Numbered from the stretch's first letter, positions 1 to 9,756 are shown. The stretch is 28,846 nucleotides of DNA from Bordetella parapertussis (GCA_943331855.1 CALQNE010000016.1:1-28846); one strand, 5' to 3'. Program-made: numbers and translations. The notes: generated by a model not told the origin, from the sequence alone.

Positions 1-2
1 GT

Positions 3-3000
3 GGGGCGATCCCGCTGACCTGGCGCTCGGCCGTGATCAATACTGAAAAACTTGATACCCTTGGGGTGGTTGAGTTGATCACTTTGCCGGGAGTTGCGAC
101 GCCAGTAGCCACCGTGCGCGCGGGTGCGGGCGTGGTCACTAAGCGTGTTTCCGAAGCTGCTGAGCTTGCGGGATTCGTGTTCGCTGTTGATCCGACGTCG
201 GCCGATGCCTCGTGCGTCGGAGGCAACGTTGCAATGAACGCGGGCGGTAAAAAAGCCGTGTTGTGGGGGACTGCACTCGATAATCTCGCCTGGTGGCGGA
301 TGGTTGATCCCGATGGCAACTGGCTCGATGTCACGCGGCTAGAGCACAACCTAGGCAAAATCCATGAGGCCGGTCGCGTCCGGTTTGAGTTGCAATGGTC
401 TGATGGAACAGCGCCCGCAGGAACGCGCCCCTTGCGCACTGAAATCCTTGACGTCGATGGTGCGGGATTACGGAAGGTGGGCTTAGGTAAAGATGTGACC
501 GATAAGTTTTTATCGGGTCTGCCGGGCGTTCAAAAAGAAGGTTGCGATGGCTTGATTACGGCAGCGCGCTGGGTGCTGCACCGCATGCCCGCGCATACAC
601 GCACCGTCTGTCTTGAGTTTTTTGGTCAGGCGCGCGATTCAATTCCCTCAATTGTTGAAATCAAAAATTACCTCGATGGTGCGGGCCGCGCCCGCGGCGC
701 GTTGCTGGCCGGGCTTGAGCATCTTGACGAGCGGTACTTGCGCGCGGTCGGGTACTCGACCAAAAGTAAGCGTGGTGTGTTGCCCAAGATGGTGTTGTTT
801 GGGGACATTGTTGGCGACGATGAGTCGGCCGTGGCCGCAGCGACCAGCGAAGTCGTCAGACTTGCGAATACGCGTCATGGCGAGGGCTTCATTGCAGTCA
901 GCGCTGAGGCGCGCAAAAAATTCTGGCTCGATCGAGCACGTACCGCAGCGATCGCACGTCACACCAATGCGTTCAAAATTAATGAAGACGTTGTGATCCC
1001 CTTGAATCGCATGGGCGAATACACCGATCACATTGAGCGCATCAACATTGAACTTTCGACTCGTAACAAGCTCAAGTTGCTGGACGCGGTGCAAGCTTGG
1101 TGCGAGGGCACCCTGCCGGCAATCAAACTTGACCGTCGCACCGAAGAAGGCGCGTCAATTGAAGAGGCGCTCGCCGAACGCAGAACGCAGGCCCTTGAAA
1201 TGCTCGAGCGGGTACGTCAACGGTGGCAGTGGGTGCACGACAATCTTGATCTGCCTTTGCAGCAGGCGATGCGCGTTTTCGAGCTTTACGGTTTAGGCGC
1301 GTTAACGGCCGTGGCTGCAGAGCGGCTCAGTGCGCAACCCGCTGCACGTCTGTTTGATTTGGTGCAAGACCGCAGCCTGCGCATTTCTTGGAAACTTGAG
1401 GTCAAGGCTCAATTGTCGGGCTTGTTCAGCGGGGTCGACTTTGCACCTGTGATGAGCGAGTTGCAGGCGATTCATGCACGCGTGTTGAAGAGTCGCGTCT
1501 TTATTGCGCTGCATATGCACGCAGGTGACGGTAACGTACACACCAATATCCCCGTAAACTCTGATGATTACGAGATGCTCGGCGAGGCGAATGCGGCAGT
1601 TGCGCGGATTATGCAAATCGCGCGTGACCTTGATGGCGTGATCTCGGGCGAGCACGGCATTGGGCTCACGAAGTACGAGTTTTTGTCTGAGTCCGAACTC
1701 GCTCCTTTTCAGCAATACAAACGCAAGATTGATCCTGATAATCATTTCAACGCGGGCAAGCTGATGCCAGGGGCCGACTTGCGCAACGCGTGGACGCCGA
1801 GCTTTGGGCTGATGGGACATGAGTCCATCATCATGCAGCAAAGTGAGATTGGTGCGATCAGCAATTCGATTAAAGATTGTTTGCGTTGTGGCAAGTGCAA
1901 GCCGGTGTGTGCCACCCATGTGCCCCGGGCCAATTTGCTTTATTCGCCACGCAACAAAATTTTGGCGACATCGCTGTTGATTGAGGCTTTTTTATATGAA
2001 GAGCAAACGCGCCGTGGAATCAGCCTAAAGCATTGGGAAGAGTTCGAAGACGTTGCCGATCACTGTACGGTTTGCCATAAGTGCTACAACCCGTGCCCTG
2101 TTGATATTGATTTTGGTGACGTGTCGATGAACATGCGGGCGCTGTTGCGCCGGATGGGTCACAAGTCCTTTAATCCAGGCACCACCGCGGCAATGTTCTT
2201 TTTAAATGCGAAAGATCCGGTCACTATTAATGCGACGCGGGCCGCGATGATTGGGGTCGGTTACAAAGTTCAGCGGTTTATGAACGACTTGTTTTCAAAG
2301 TTCGCGCGCAAGCAAACGGCCCAGCCGCCCGCCACCGTGGGCAAGCCGGCCCTGCGCGAGCAGGTCGTGCACTTTATCAATAAAAAAATGCCTGGCAATT
2401 TGCCCAAGCAAACCGCGCGTAAGCTGTTAGACATTGAAGACGCCGACTACGTACCGATTATCCGCTCGCGCGACACTTCAGCAGAAACTGAGGCGGTTTT
2501 TTATTTTCCAGGCTGCGGCTCTGAGCGTTTGTTTTCGCAAGTGGGGCTGGCCACGCAAGCCATGCTTTGGCATGCGGGCGTGCAAACGGTTTTGCCGCCA
2601 GGCTATCTGTGCTGCGGCTACCCGCAGCGCGGAAACGGTATGAACGACAAAGCCGAAAAAATCCAGACCGACAATCGCGTTTTGTTTCATCGTGTCGCGA
2701 ATACGCTGAACTACCTTGATATCAAAACAGTGGTAGTCAGTTGCGGAACCTGTTACGACCAGTTGGCGACTTACGAGTTTGAAAAGATTTTTCCGGGATG
2801 TCGCTTGATTGATATTCACGAATATCTGCTTGAAAAAGGGATCAAGCTCGAAGGTGTTCAGGGCACGCGTTATATGTATCACGACCCTTGCCATACGCCC
2901 ATGAAGCTGCAAGACCCCATGAAAACCGTGCGGTCACTGGTGGGCGACTCTGCAATTAAAACCGAACGCTGCTGCGGCGAGTCGGGCACCTTGGCGGTGA

Positions 3001-3275
3001 CCCGGCCGGATATTTCGACACAGGTTCGGTTTCGCAAAGAGGAAGAGTTGGCAAAGAATGTGGGTGAGTTGCGGGCGGACGGTTTTGAGGGCGACATCAA
3101 GATGTTGACCTCGTGCCCGTCTTGCATGCAAGGCTTATCGCGCTTTGAACAGGATACTGAGGCAAAGGCGGACTATATCGTCGTTGAAATGGCACGGTTG
3201 ATCTTGGGTGAAAACTGGCTCGAAGACTACGTGAAAAAAGCGAACGATGGTGGCATCGAACGGGTACTCGTGTAG
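3..3275 (+). CDS. FAD/FMN-binding oxidoreductase fused to 4Fe-4S and CCG domains (5' end cut off)
   Basis: The reading frame is open from the left edge, so the N-terminus is missing; 1090 residues are visible. It resembles the large Burkholderiales proteins in which a GlcD/D-lactate-dehydrogenase-like flavoprotein is joined to a GlcF-like iron-sulfur module. The FAD-binding segment [20 protein letters not shown] is near 187-246. The FAD-oxidase C-terminal part has [10 protein letters not shown] (near 1512) and ISGEHGIGL (near 1640). Two ferredoxin-type cysteine clusters follow, [11 protein letters not shown] (near 1878) and [12 protein letters not shown] (near 2064), then two CCG-type repeats with GCG...CCGY (near 2510-2620) and DPCH...CCGES (near 2880-2980) and a final SCPSC. 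The likely role is oxidation of a 2-hydroxy acid such as D-lactate, glycolate or 2-hydroxyglutarate, with electrons passed through Fe-S centres to the respiratory chain. The substrate cannot be read from sequence. A GTG at 33 is only an internal codon. Confidence 0.9.
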   Translation, partial: GAIPLTWRSAVINTEKLDTLGVVELITLPGVATPVATVRAGAGVVTKRVSEAAELAGFVFAVDPTSADASCVGGNVAMNAGGKKAVLWGTALDNLAWWRMVDPDGNWLDVTRLEHNLGKIHEAGRVRFELQWSDGTAPAGTRPLRTEILDVDGAGLRKVGLGKDVTDKFLSGLPGVQKEGCDGLITAARWVLHRMPAHTRTVCLEFFGQARDSIPSIVEIKNYLDGAGRARGALLAGLEHLDERYLRAVGYSTKSKRGVLPKMVLFGDIVGDDESAVAAATSEVVRLANTRHGEGFIAVSAEARKKFWLDRARTAAIARHTNAFKINEDVVIPLNRMGEYTDHIERINIELSTRNKLKLLDAVQAWCEGTLPAIKLDRRTEEGASIEEALAERRTQALEMLERVRQRWQWVHDNLDLPLQQAMRVFELYGLGALTAVAAERLSAQPAARLFDLVQDRSLRISWKLEVKAQLSGLFSGVDFAPVMSELQAIHARVLKSRVFIALHMHAGDGNVHTNIPVNSDDYEMLGEANAAVARIMQIARDLDGVISGEHGIGLTKYEFLSESELAPFQQYKRKIDPDNHFNAGKLMPGADLRNAWTPSFGLMGHESIIMQQSEIGAISNSIKDCLRCGKCKPVCATHVPRANLLYSPRNKILATSLLIEAFLYEEQTRRGISLKHWEEFEDVADHCTVCHKCYNPCPVDIDFGDVSMNMRALLRRMGHKSFNPGTTAAMFFLNAKDPVTINATRAAMIGVGYKVQRFMNDLFSKFARKQTAQPPATVGKPALREQVVHFINKKMPGNLPKQTARKLLDIEDADYVPIIRSRDTSAETEAVFYFPGCGSERLFSQVGLATQAMLWHAGVQTVLPPGYLCCGYPQRGNGMNDKAEKIQTDNRVLFHRVANTLNYLDIKTVVVSCGTCYDQLATYEFEKIFPGCRLIDIHEYLLEKGIKLEGVQGTRYMYHDPCHTPMKLQDPMKTVRSLVGDSAIKTERCCGESGTLAVTRPDISTQVRFRKEEELAKNVGELRADGFEGDIKMLTSCPSCMQGLSRFEQDTEAKADYIVVEMARLILGENWLEDYVKKANDGGIERVLV

Positions 3276-3327
3276 TGCACGTAGGTGCCTCGGTCGAAAC
3301 ATACTGACTCTGAAGGTTTGAACGTTC

Positions 3328-4263
3328 ATGCGATATATCCCTGAGGCACAGTCGTCAACACTCGTCACGCACGAGATGGCGTTTGAAGCGATTGGTAACG
3401 CCTTTAAGGCAGCAGGTGCAGCGTCTTCAAAAGTGTTTCCAGCGTTGATTGCGCATGGATCGGATCCCCTGAATCGTTTCTCAGTGAAGTCTGGCGCCAC
3501 CGATGTGCTCGCTGGGCTAAAGATGGGCTTTATCTGGCCAGGAAATAGTGCCAAGGGCTTGCCGACGCATAATTCAGTCACGGTGTTATTTAATCAAGAC
3601 ACTGGCGGCGTGCACGCAGTCATTGAGTCGGGCGTTGTGAATGCCTATCGGACGGCCGCCGCCGATGCGGTGGCGACCCATCAGCTTGCGCGTAAAAACG
3701 CAACCATACTCGCGGCGTTTGGTGCAGGTAATCAAGCCGGTTACGACTGCATGGCGATCGCCCGCATTCGCAACATTGAAAAGGTATTGGTTGTGAATGC
3801 AGATTCGGCACGTGCAGAGCGCTTTGCGCAACGACTGGCTGCTCATGGATTAAAAGTCGAGCGCTCATCTGCGCAAGACGCATGCGCGCGCGCTGACATC
3901 ATCGTGACGGCGACGCCAGCCAAAAGTCCTTTGTTTGAGGCTGAATGGGTGCGTCCGGGTACACATATTTCTTGTATGGGTGCCGATGGTGTGGGCAAGC
4001 AAGAGCTGCCAGTTGGGATTTACGCCCGTGCACAGTTATTCTGTGATTTGGTGGCGCAGTCGGTGGTCATCGGTGAGTTTCAGCACGCTGCGGCGTTGAT
4101 TCAGGCGGGCGCTGTACCCTTAACGCAAATTGGTACAGTGCTAAGCGGTCAAACTCCGGGCCGCTTAGATGACCAAGCCATCACGATTTTTGATAGCTCG
4201 GGCATTGCGCTACAAGATCTTTATATCGCCGAGCGTTTGCTAAAAGCTTGCCCAGAAGCCTAA
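3328..4263 (+). CDS. Ornithine cyclodeaminase / delta-1-pyrroline-2-carboxylate reductase family protein
   Basis: This 311-residue protein has the length and layout of the ornithine cyclodeaminase/mu-crystallin family. The N-terminal half carries the substrate region with KMGFIWPGNSAKGLPTH and ESGVVNAYRTAAADAVATH. A Rossmann NAD(P) fold begins at ILAAFGAGNQAGYD (about residues 126-139), and the C-terminus has the family signature TIFDSSGIALQDL. Members either cyclise ornithine to proline or reduce cyclic imino acids such as pyrroline-2-carboxylate; the sequence does not tell which, so no symbol is given. The ATG at 3328 has GAAGG about 11 bases upstream. The gene follows the oxidoreductase by 52 bases with no visible terminator, so the two may be co-transcribed. 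Its TAA overlaps the TAG of the convergent pxpA. Confidence 0.85.
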   Translation: MRYIPEAQSSTLVTHEMAFEAIGNAFKAAGAASSKVFPALIAHGSDPLNRFSVKSGATDVLAGLKMGFIWPGNSAKGLPTHNSVTVLFNQDTGGVHAVIESGVVNAYRTAAADAVATHQLARKNATILAAFGAGNQAGYDCMAIARIRNIEKVLVVNADSARAERFAQRLAAHGLKVERSSAQDACARADIIVTATPAKSPLFEAEWVRPGTHISCMGADGVGKQELPVGIYARAQLFCDLVAQSVVIGEFQHAAALIQAGAVPLTQIGTVLSGQTPGRLDDQAITIFDSSGIALQDLYIAERLLKACPEA

Positions 4264-5015
4264 ACCCCGACTTCAATCCCCGCAGCTTGCAGGGCTTCGC
4301 GAATGGCTTTCGCGAACATCACCGCACCGGGTTGATCGCCATGAATGCATAAGGTGTCAGCTTGTACTTTGACGGTGGTTCCGTCGTTGGCAGTGAGCGT
4401 ACCGGTTTGCACCATTTGTAAAACTTGTTTGATTGAGACGTTCACGTCTTCGATCATTGCGTTGGGCTTGTTGCGCGGGCTCAAGGTGCCGTCGGGGGAA
4501 TAATTGCGATCACCAAACACTTCTTCAGCCGTTTTCAAGCCAATGGCTTTTGCGATTGGCACCATAGGGCTGCCAGCCAAGACAAAAAAGACAAGCTCAC
4601 GATCAACGTCGTAGGTTGCCTGTGCCAATGCTCGTGCAAGGCCTTCGTCTTTGACCGCCATGTTGTAGAGTTGACCATGCGCTTTAACATGACGCAGGCG
4701 TGCGCCTTGCGATGCGGCCACGGCAGCAAGCGCGCCAATTTGCACCACAACCATGTCATAGGCTTCTTGATCTGTGATCGCCATATTGCGTCGACCAAAG
4801 CCTTGGATATCTGGCAAGCCTGGATGCGCGCCGAGAGCCACGCCGTGTTTGATTGCAGCCGCAACCGTTTTACGCATGGTGGCGGGATCGCCGCCATGAA
4901 ACCCACAGGCAATATTGGCAGAAGACACGAAGGGCAGGATGCCTTCGTCATTGCCGAGTTTCCAGACGCCATAGCTTTCGCCCATATCGCAGTTCAGGTC
5001 AATTCGTAGTGTCAT
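4260..5015 (-). CDS. pxpA: 5-oxoprolinase subunit A (LamB/YcsF family)
   Basis: PxpA is the subunit of the PxpABC 5-oxoprolinase that, with PxpB and PxpC, opens 5-oxoproline to glutamate using ATP in the cytoplasm. The protein begins MTLRIDLNCDMGESYG, the standard start of the family, and contains NIACGFHGGDP, GAHPGLPD, RHVKAHGQLYNMA and CIHGDQPGA. It is 251 residues long, the usual size. The frame stays open upstream to 5282 inside pxpC, but the conserved N-terminus fixes the start at the ATG at 5015. The start lies 7 bases after the pxpC stop, with a GAGAG ribosome site within the end of pxpC. It is the last gene of pxpB-pxpC-pxpA. Its stop overlaps the stop of the convergent cyclodeaminase-family gene. 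Confidence 0.95.
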   Translation of the reverse strand: MTLRIDLNCDMGESYGVWKLGNDEGILPFVSSANIACGFHGGDPATMRKTVAAAIKHGVALGAHPGLPDIQGFGRRNMAITDQEAYDMVVVQIGALAAVAASQGARLRHVKAHGQLYNMAVKDEGLARALAQATYDVDRELVFFVLAGSPMVPIAKAIGLKTAEEVFGDRNYSPDGTLSPRNKPNAMIEDVNVSIKQVLQMVQTGTLTANDGTTVKVQADTLCIHGDQPGAVMFAKAIREALQAAGIEVGV

Positions 5016-5022
5016 GATGCTC

Positions 5023-6015
5023 TCAGTGGTTAAGCAATAAGGTTCGCATAGGTTGTAGCGATTGCGCAAGTGTTGCAAACGCTTGCACGCGAGAGACCTC
5101 GAGTGCCTGGGCTTGCTCAAGCGTGATCGCCTTAAAGTAGACCGTATCACCCGGACCCATCTGTGCCAGGCAGGGTAAATCAACGCTCGCGACATAGGCC
5201 ATTTTTGGGTATCCCCCTGTGGTTTGGCGATCAGCCATGAGTACGATGGGCTGGCCGCCAGCGGGTACTTGGATCGTGCCAAACGTTGTCGCCTCAGAAA
5301 TCATTTGCCGCGGCGTTGTCATTAAAAGCGCTGGGCCCTGTAAGCGGTAGCCCATTCGCTCAGAGTCGGGGCTGACTCGGTAAGGCTCGGTCAGGAGGGC
5401 AGCACAGCTCTCGGCCGTGAATTCGTTCCATTGTTGCCCTTTGATCAAACGCACACGCGTACGATTGGGCTCGGCAATGATGCCGGGCAAATAGAGCTTG
5501 ATCGCCCATAAGTCCATCGCCAGCTCTTCAAGACCTTTGCTTTTTAAGGGCCTGAGCACGGGAATTTCGTCGGCGCGTCGCAAGGCGCGACCTTGCCAGC
5601 CACCAAACCCGCTGCGCAGGTAGGTGCTTGTACTAGCAAGTACAGGGGTTAACGCAAAGCCGCCATGTACGGCCAAATAGCCGCGGGTGCCACGCTGGCG
5701 CACACCGAAGCTCAGTTCGTCTTTAGCGCGGATGACTAACGGACGATTCATAGCAAGGGGTTGCCCGTTGAGGGTGGCGCTTAAATCGGCGCCGCACAGC
5801 GCAATGCAACAAGGCTTGGTGAAACGAATCGTCGGGCCCGTTAGGGTAATTTCAAGGGTCGCTAACCCGGGGTCGTTACCCACGAGCAGATTGGCGAGTT
5901 GGTGCGCACGCTGATCCATTGCGCCTGTCACCGAGACGCCAAGGTGTTGGTGGCCAAAACGCCCTAGGTCTTGAAAGGTGCTGAGCATGCCCGGCTTGAG
6001 GATCATCAGGCTCAT
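5023..6015 (-). CDS. pxpC: 5-oxoprolinase subunit C (biotin-dependent carboxyltransferase-like, KipA/YbgK family)
   Basis: This 330-residue protein starts with MILKPGMLSTFQDLGRFGHQ after a three-residue extension, the typical N-terminus of PxpC/KipA. It also has GVSVTGAMDQRAHQLANLLVGN, ALCGADLSATLNG, YLAVHGGF and the C-terminal GGQPIVLMADRQTTGGYPKMA. The fold is that of the carboxyltransferase domain of urea amidolyase, and with PxpB and PxpA it makes the 5-oxoprolinase. The ATG overlaps the pxpB TGA in an ATGA arrangement (6012-6015), which indicates translational coupling. A second ATG three codons in is also possible. Confidence 0.95.
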   Translation of the reverse strand: MSLMILKPGMLSTFQDLGRFGHQHLGVSVTGAMDQRAHQLANLLVGNDPGLATLEITLTGPTIRFTKPCCIALCGADLSATLNGQPLAMNRPLVIRAKDELSFGVRQRGTRGYLAVHGGFALTPVLASTSTYLRSGFGGWQGRALRRADEIPVLRPLKSKGLEELAMDLWAIKLYLPGIIAEPNRTRVRLIKGQQWNEFTAESCAALLTEPYRVSPDSERMGYRLQGPALLMTTPRQMISEATTFGTIQVPAGGQPIVLMADRQTTGGYPKMAYVASVDLPCLAQMGPGDTVYFKAITLEQAQALEVSRVQAFATLAQSLQPMRTLLLNH

Positions 6016-6731
6016 GGTTGCGCCTGATGTTGTTGTGCAGCTATGCGGTCAAATTCTTCTGGCGAAATGGGTACAAAGCGGATTTGATCGCCTGGCAAGA
6101 GCAGGGTGGGCTGCGGGCGGGTAACGTCAAAGAGCTTGAGTGGCGTTGCGCCCAAAATATGCCAACCACCGGGTAGGCGCGTCGGATAGATGGTTGATTG
6201 TCGGTTGGCAATCGCGACCGAGCCCGCAGGTACAACGGTACGCGGGACATCACGGCGAGGCAGTGCAAACAAGGGATCGTGGACACCGATATAAGGGTGG
6301 CCTGGCGCAAACCCCAGCGTGAAAACCATGCTGCCGGGTGCGCAGTGCATTTCTACGACTTGTTGTTCAGTGAGGCCGATAGTTTTTGCGACATCGCTTA
6401 AGTCGGGCCCGTGGTCACCGCCGTAGCAAACCGGTATATCGATCTGACGGGAAGAGACAGCGCTGCGGGGCAAGCCACTTTCAATTAATCGCGTCAGCTG
6501 GTCAGAGAGTGAATGAAAGCTTGGTAAGCCCGTTTGCCCATCGATCTGATAATGCACGGCGACAGCCGTGTACGAAGGCACCACATCGGTGACGCCCGAA
6601 ATGCCTGCATGCCTAATTTTTTCTGCTGCCGTGAGGCAAATCAAGCCAGTCTCGACGCTGATGGAATCGCCAAAATCGATACTCAGACAGTGATCGCCCT
6701 GTTGGCGAAGCGAAAAGGAGGGTGCGGTCAT
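6012..6731 (-). CDS. pxpB: 5-oxoprolinase subunit B (KipI/YbgJ family allophanate hydrolase subunit 1)
   Basis: The 239-residue protein has the PxpB/KipI signatures: CLSIDFGDSI near the N-terminus, VPSYTAVAVHYQ, IDIPVCYGGDHGPDL, FTLGFAPGHPYIG and TIYPTRLPGGWHILGATP, ending LLPGDQIRFVPIS. It is the first gene of the pxpBCA operon. I place the start at the ATG at 6731, which gives MTAPSFSLRQQG. A GTG at 6764 would add eleven residues (MAFIFCSAVLR), but they do not look like the family and would run through an inverted repeat. Neither start has a strong ribosome site. No pyroglutamate permease or LysR-type regulator gene adjoins the operon here. Confidence 0.93.
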   Translation of the reverse strand: MTAPSFSLRQQGDHCLSIDFGDSISVETGLICLTAAEKIRHAGISGVTDVVPSYTAVAVHYQIDGQTGLPSFHSLSDQLTRLIESGLPRSAVSSRQIDIPVCYGGDHGPDLSDVAKTIGLTEQQVVEMHCAPGSMVFTLGFAPGHPYIGVHDPLFALPRRDVPRTVVPAGSVAIANRQSTIYPTRLPGGWHILGATPLKLFDVTRPQPTLLLPGDQIRFVPISPEEFDRIAAQQHQAQP

Positions 6732-6756
6732 GCGAAGCACAGCGCTGCAAAAGATG

Positions 6757-6773
6757 AACGCCACCAGGGCGTT
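6757..6773 (-). terminator. Weak hairpin between phoR and pxpB
   Basis: AACGCC and GGCGTT form a perfect 6-bp stem around a 5-nt loop, 49 bases after the phoR stop. On the minus strand it is followed by CATCTTTTGC, a short imperfect U-tract. It could separate phoBR transcription from pxpBCA, but it is weak and could be chance. Confidence 0.3.
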
Positions 6774-6822
6774 AATAGTCGCAGTTTAAGCTTTTTTGAA
6801 AGGTACAGATGCGTGCGAATAG

Positions 6823-8124
6823 CTAGGCGCTGTGTGAGACGCGTTCAGCGTCAAACAACAGGCTAAAACAGCTGCCTTGGCCTAGTTTGCTTTGTACGTC
6901 TAGCGCGGCATCGTGACGCATCGCAACGTGCTTGGTAATGGCAAGACCTAAGCCCGTACCACCCAGCGCACGGGAACGGCCTCGGTCAACGCGATAGAAG
7001 CGCTCGCTCAAGCGCGAGAGGTGTTCTGAGGCGATGCCGATGCCGGTGTCGGTGACACTAAAGCGCGCACGGCCGTCCGCTTCGGAGAGCCAAGCTACGC
7101 TAATGGTGCCGCCGTCGGGCGTGTAGCGCGTCGCATTGGTCAGCAGATTGGAGATGGCCGAGGCAAGCTCTGAGGCGTTGCCTGCGAGATTCAGGTTTGG
7201 CTCAATCTGCCAGTTCCATTGATGCCGTCCGGCGGAGAGTGCTTCAATTTGGATGCGCGCAGTGTCGATCAAGGGTGACATGCTTACGGGAGTAAGTTCA
7301 GCGCTTGGAGATGTTTCTAAGTCTGAGAGCGTTAGCAGATCAGTCACCAGTGCCTGCATGCGTTGCGATTGCTCAGCCATCAATCCAAAGTAGTGCTCAC
7401 GCTGCTGGTCTGTTAAGGCGCCTTCGGGAGCATCGCGCAAGGTTTCGACAAACCCGGCTAACACCGTCAGCGGTGTACGCATTTCATGTGAAACGTTGGC
7501 AACAAAGTCGCGCCGCGTCGTTTCGAGTTTTTCGATCTGGGTCAAGTCGCGGGTAATCAGCAGAGTGCGATCTCGCGCGTAAGGCACTAAGCGCAAGAGC
7601 AAGTTGTAATTGCCACTGGCATGATTGATTTTAAGCGTGAGTGGTTCAGACCAATTGGCAGTTTTGACATAGGCCGCGAAGGCTGGTGCGCGCACAATAT
7701 TTAAAAGGTTTTGCCCAAGATCGTGTTCGGGTTGTAAATGAAGCTGTTTTTCTGCAGCGTGATTGAACCACTTGATTTGCAAGTCAGTGGTGAGTGTGAC
7801 AACGCCGACAGGAAGTGCCTGGCCGGCAGCCATTGCGCTGTTGCTAGTTTCTTCTAGTTCTTGAATCGTTGCCAACTGGTCGCGGATGCGACGATAGAGC
7901 GAGGCGACGACGTCATCCCAGGGGCCAACCTCTGCTGGAGGCTCGTCGTCAGGCGAAACAATCCATCGCGCCACGCGCTCGGCCTGACGGCGCCGTAAGA
8001 CTAAGAGCATACCGGCACCAACGGCCATCACGAGCCAACCAGCCGAACTATGCCAGCGGTACTCGATCGCCAGCGCCACGGCTGACCAAAACCCGACAAA
8101 AAACAGAGTGCGTTGCCAATTCAT
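6823..8124 (-). CDS. phoR: Phosphate regulon sensor histidine kinase PhoR
   Basis: This 433-residue membrane kinase senses phosphate limitation, together with the Pst transporter and PhoU, and phosphorylates PhoB. Two N-terminal membrane helices span about residues 5-22 and 28-44. A PAS-like domain begins near residue 97 (GVVTLTTDLQIKWFNHAAE). The dimerisation domain has FVANVSHEMRTPL with the phospho-acceptor His213. The ATPase domain shows the N box SNLLTNATRYTP, DTGIGI and GGTGLGLAI. The start at MNWQRTLFF (8124) leaves 22 bases after the phoB stop; the frame is open 56 codons further upstream into phoB, but those residues are not PhoR-like. phoB-phoR is evidently one operon. Confidence 0.95.
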   Translation of the reverse strand: MNWQRTLFFVGFWSAVALAIEYRWHSSAGWLVMAVGAGMLLVLRRRQAERVARWIVSPDDEPPAEVGPWDDVVASLYRRIRDQLATIQELEETSNSAMAAGQALPVGVVTLTTDLQIKWFNHAAEKQLHLQPEHDLGQNLLNIVRAPAFAAYVKTANWSEPLTLKINHASGNYNLLLRLVPYARDRTLLITRDLTQIEKLETTRRDFVANVSHEMRTPLTVLAGFVETLRDAPEGALTDQQREHYFGLMAEQSQRMQALVTDLLTLSDLETSPSAELTPVSMSPLIDTARIQIEALSAGRHQWNWQIEPNLNLAGNASELASAISNLLTNATRYTPDGGTISVAWLSEADGRARFSVTDTGIGIASEHLSRLSERFYRVDRGRSRALGGTGLGLAITKHVAMRHDAALDVQSKLGQGSCFSLLFDAERVSHSA

Positions 8125-8146
8125 GCGCCTGATTGTCGCATTTAGC

Positions 8147-8845
8147 TTAAGACTTTGGAATGACGGGGGTGAAACGATAGCCACTTCCACGCACGGTTTC
8201 AATGTGCGCATCGTGTTTTGACGGTTCAAGTGCTTTGCGCAAGCGGCGAATGTGCACATCCACCGTTCGTTCTTCGACAAACACGTGATCACCCCAGACC
8301 TGATCGAGCAGTTGGCCGCGCGAGAAAACGCGCTCAGGGTGAGTCATAAAAAAATGCAGCAGACGAAACTCGGTCGGACCAATTGCAAGCGGCTGACCAT
8401 TTCCGGTCAGGCGGTGAGAGGTGGGGTCGAGCTTCAGTCCTTCAACTTCGATCAAATCATCAGTGAGTTGGGGTGCGCGTCGGCGCAACACAGCCTTGAT
8501 GCGCGCCATCAACTCTTTGGGCGAAAACGGCTTGGTAATGTAATCGTCTGCGCCTGACTCCAGTCCATCGACTTTGTCTTGCTCAGAGCCCTTGGCAGTG
8601 AGCATAATCACGGGTACCAGGCGGGTGCGCTCATCGCTGCGGAGTTTGCGCGCGAGGGTCAGGCCCGAGGCGCCGGGCAGCATCCAGTCAAGCAAGATGA
8701 GGTCGGGCAGCTCAGCGCGGATGAGTGTCTCGGCTTGTGCCACATCAAAGGCACGCAAGACTTTGTGCCCAGCAAAAGAAAGGTTGACCGCAATCAGCTC
8801 TTGAATGGCGGGTTCGTCTTCAACGACTAGAATGGTGCTTGACAT
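8147..8845 (-). CDS. phoB: Phosphate regulon response regulator PhoB
   Basis: PhoB is the DNA-binding partner of PhoR and activates phosphate-starvation genes. The 232-residue protein has a receiver domain (ILVVEDEP, phospho-acceptor Asp53 in [11 protein letters not shown], Lys105 in [11 protein letters not shown]). An OmpR-type winged helix follows ([30 protein letters not shown]... [12 protein letters not shown]... VRGSGYRF). The start at 8845 matches the family; the frame continues upstream as MTHCRHTID... without homology. A Pho box lies 62 bases upstream, so the operon is likely autoregulated. Confidence 0.96.
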   Translation of the reverse strand: MSSTILVVEDEPAIQELIAVNLSFAGHKVLRAFDVAQAETLIRAELPDLILLDWMLPGASGLTLARKLRSDERTRLVPVIMLTAKGSEQDKVDGLESGADDYITKPFSPKELMARIKAVLRRRAPQLTDDLIEVEGLKLDPTSHRLTGNGQPLAIGPTEFRLLHFFMTHPERVFSRGQLLDQVWGDHVFVEERTVDVHIRRLRKALEPSKHDAHIETVRGSGYRFTPVIPKS

Positions 8846-8891
8846 GATGTAGTACCAGTTTAGATAGCGCGCATACGCGAGCGACGTGTCT

Positions 8892-8897
8892 ATAGTA
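8892..8897 (-). promoter_or_regulatory. phoB: Candidate -10 element of the phoB promoter
   Basis: On the minus strand TACTAT lies exactly 10 bases downstream of the Pho box. This is the spacing seen at PhoB-activated promoters, where the Pho box replaces the -35 element. Confidence 0.55.
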
Positions 8898-8907
8898 TGG
8901 CGACAAT

Positions 8908-8925
8908 GTGTCATGTATATGACAG
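8908..8925 (-). promoter_or_regulatory. Pho box upstream of phoB
   Basis: The minus strand reads CTGTCATATACATGACAC. The first half is a perfect CTGTCAT repeat, followed by a 4-nt A/T-rich spacer and a second half matching CTGTCAC at five of seven bases. It sits 62 bases upstream of the phoB start with a -10-like hexamer at the right spacing. The core TGTCAT-GTAT-ATGACA is also an inverted repeat, and the site is 30 bases upstream of the divergent ubiE start, so it might affect ubiE too. Confidence 0.75.
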
Positions 8926-8955
8926 TGCAATAGCGCAATGAGTGAGAGATAACGC

Positions 8956-9696
8956 ATGACTGAAAAAAACACGCATTTTGGGTATCAGACCGTAGCTGAG
9001 TCAGAGAAGGCGGCAAAGGTCGCGCAGGTGTTTCATTCGGTCGCCTCGCGCTACGACGTCATGAACGATCTGATGTCTGCAGGGCTGCATCGCCTCTGGA
9101 AGGCCTTCACTATTGGGCGCGCGGCTGTGCGCCCTGGAATGAAAGTGTTGGATATTGCAGGGGGTACGGGTGATTTGGCGCGTGCTTTTGCAAAACAGGC
9201 TGGGGCGCAAGGCGAGGTGTGGTTGACCGACATCAATGAATCCATGTTACGGGTGGGGCGCGATCGGCTGATTGATGACGGTGTGGTGCTTCCTTGTGCG
9301 GTCTGTGATGGCGAGTCTCTGCCTTTTGCGGACAATTATTTTGATCGCGTGACTGTGGCGTTTGGTTTGCGCAACATGACGCATAAAGACCGGGCGCTGG
9401 CCGAAATGACGCGCGTGCTTAAGCCGGGTGGCAAATTGCTGGTGCTAGAGTTCTCAAAGATCGCCGCACCCTTAGCCCCCGTCTACGATTGGTATTCGTT
9501 TAAGGTGCTGCCCTGGTTGGGTAAAAAAGTAGCGGGTGATGCCGATAGTTATCGGTACCTAGCCGAATCGATCCGCATGCATCCAGATCAAGAAAAACTT
9601 AAAGAAATGTTTGGGCAGGCGGGTTTGTCTCGGGTACAGTTCTTTAATTTGTCGGCAGGGTTAACGGCGTTGCACGAGGGCGTCAAACTGGGCTAG
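8956..9696 (+). CDS. ubiE: Ubiquinone biosynthesis C-methyltransferase UbiE
   Basis: UbiE is the SAM-dependent methyltransferase that adds the C-2 methyl group of the ubiquinone ring (and makes menaquinone where that is present). The 246-residue protein has the family N-terminus [14 protein letters not shown] and [21 protein letters not shown]. It also has the SAM-binding motif [32 protein letters not shown], and [14 protein letters not shown] followed by [23 protein letters not shown]. The ATG at 8956 has GAGAG 7-11 bases upstream. It diverges from phoB and leads a cluster with ubiJ and ubiB, the usual grouping in proteobacteria, here interrupted by a Tim44-like gene. Confidence 0.97.
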   Translation: MTEKNTHFGYQTVAESEKAAKVAQVFHSVASRYDVMNDLMSAGLHRLWKAFTIGRAAVRPGMKVLDIAGGTGDLARAFAKQAGAQGEVWLTDINESMLRVGRDRLIDDGVVLPCAVCDGESLPFADNYFDRVTVAFGLRNMTHKDRALAEMTRVLKPGGKLLVLEFSKIAAPLAPVYDWYSFKVLPWLGKKVAGDADSYRYLAESIRMHPDQEKLKEMFGQAGLSRVQFFNLSAGLTALHEGVKLG

Positions 9697-9756
9697 CCTA
9701 AAAAATAGTTAGCACCCCCAGTATTGAACTTATTGTGACCGCTGGCGTCTATGCTT

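Noticed and set aside
1302..1919. 205-codon minus-strand open frame inside the FAD oxidoreductase gene
   Set aside because: It lies wholly opposite a well-conserved gene, has no recognisable motif and has the low-complexity basic composition typical of antisense frames in such DNA.
5016..5282. Longer PxpA with 89 extra N-terminal residues
   Set aside because: The extra part is an out-of-frame reading of pxpC; the conserved MTLRIDLNCDMGES marks the true start.
8125..8292. Longer PhoR with 56 extra N-terminal residues
   Set aside because: The extension overlaps the phoB coding region and does not look like PhoR; the ATG at 8124 gives the expected membrane start.
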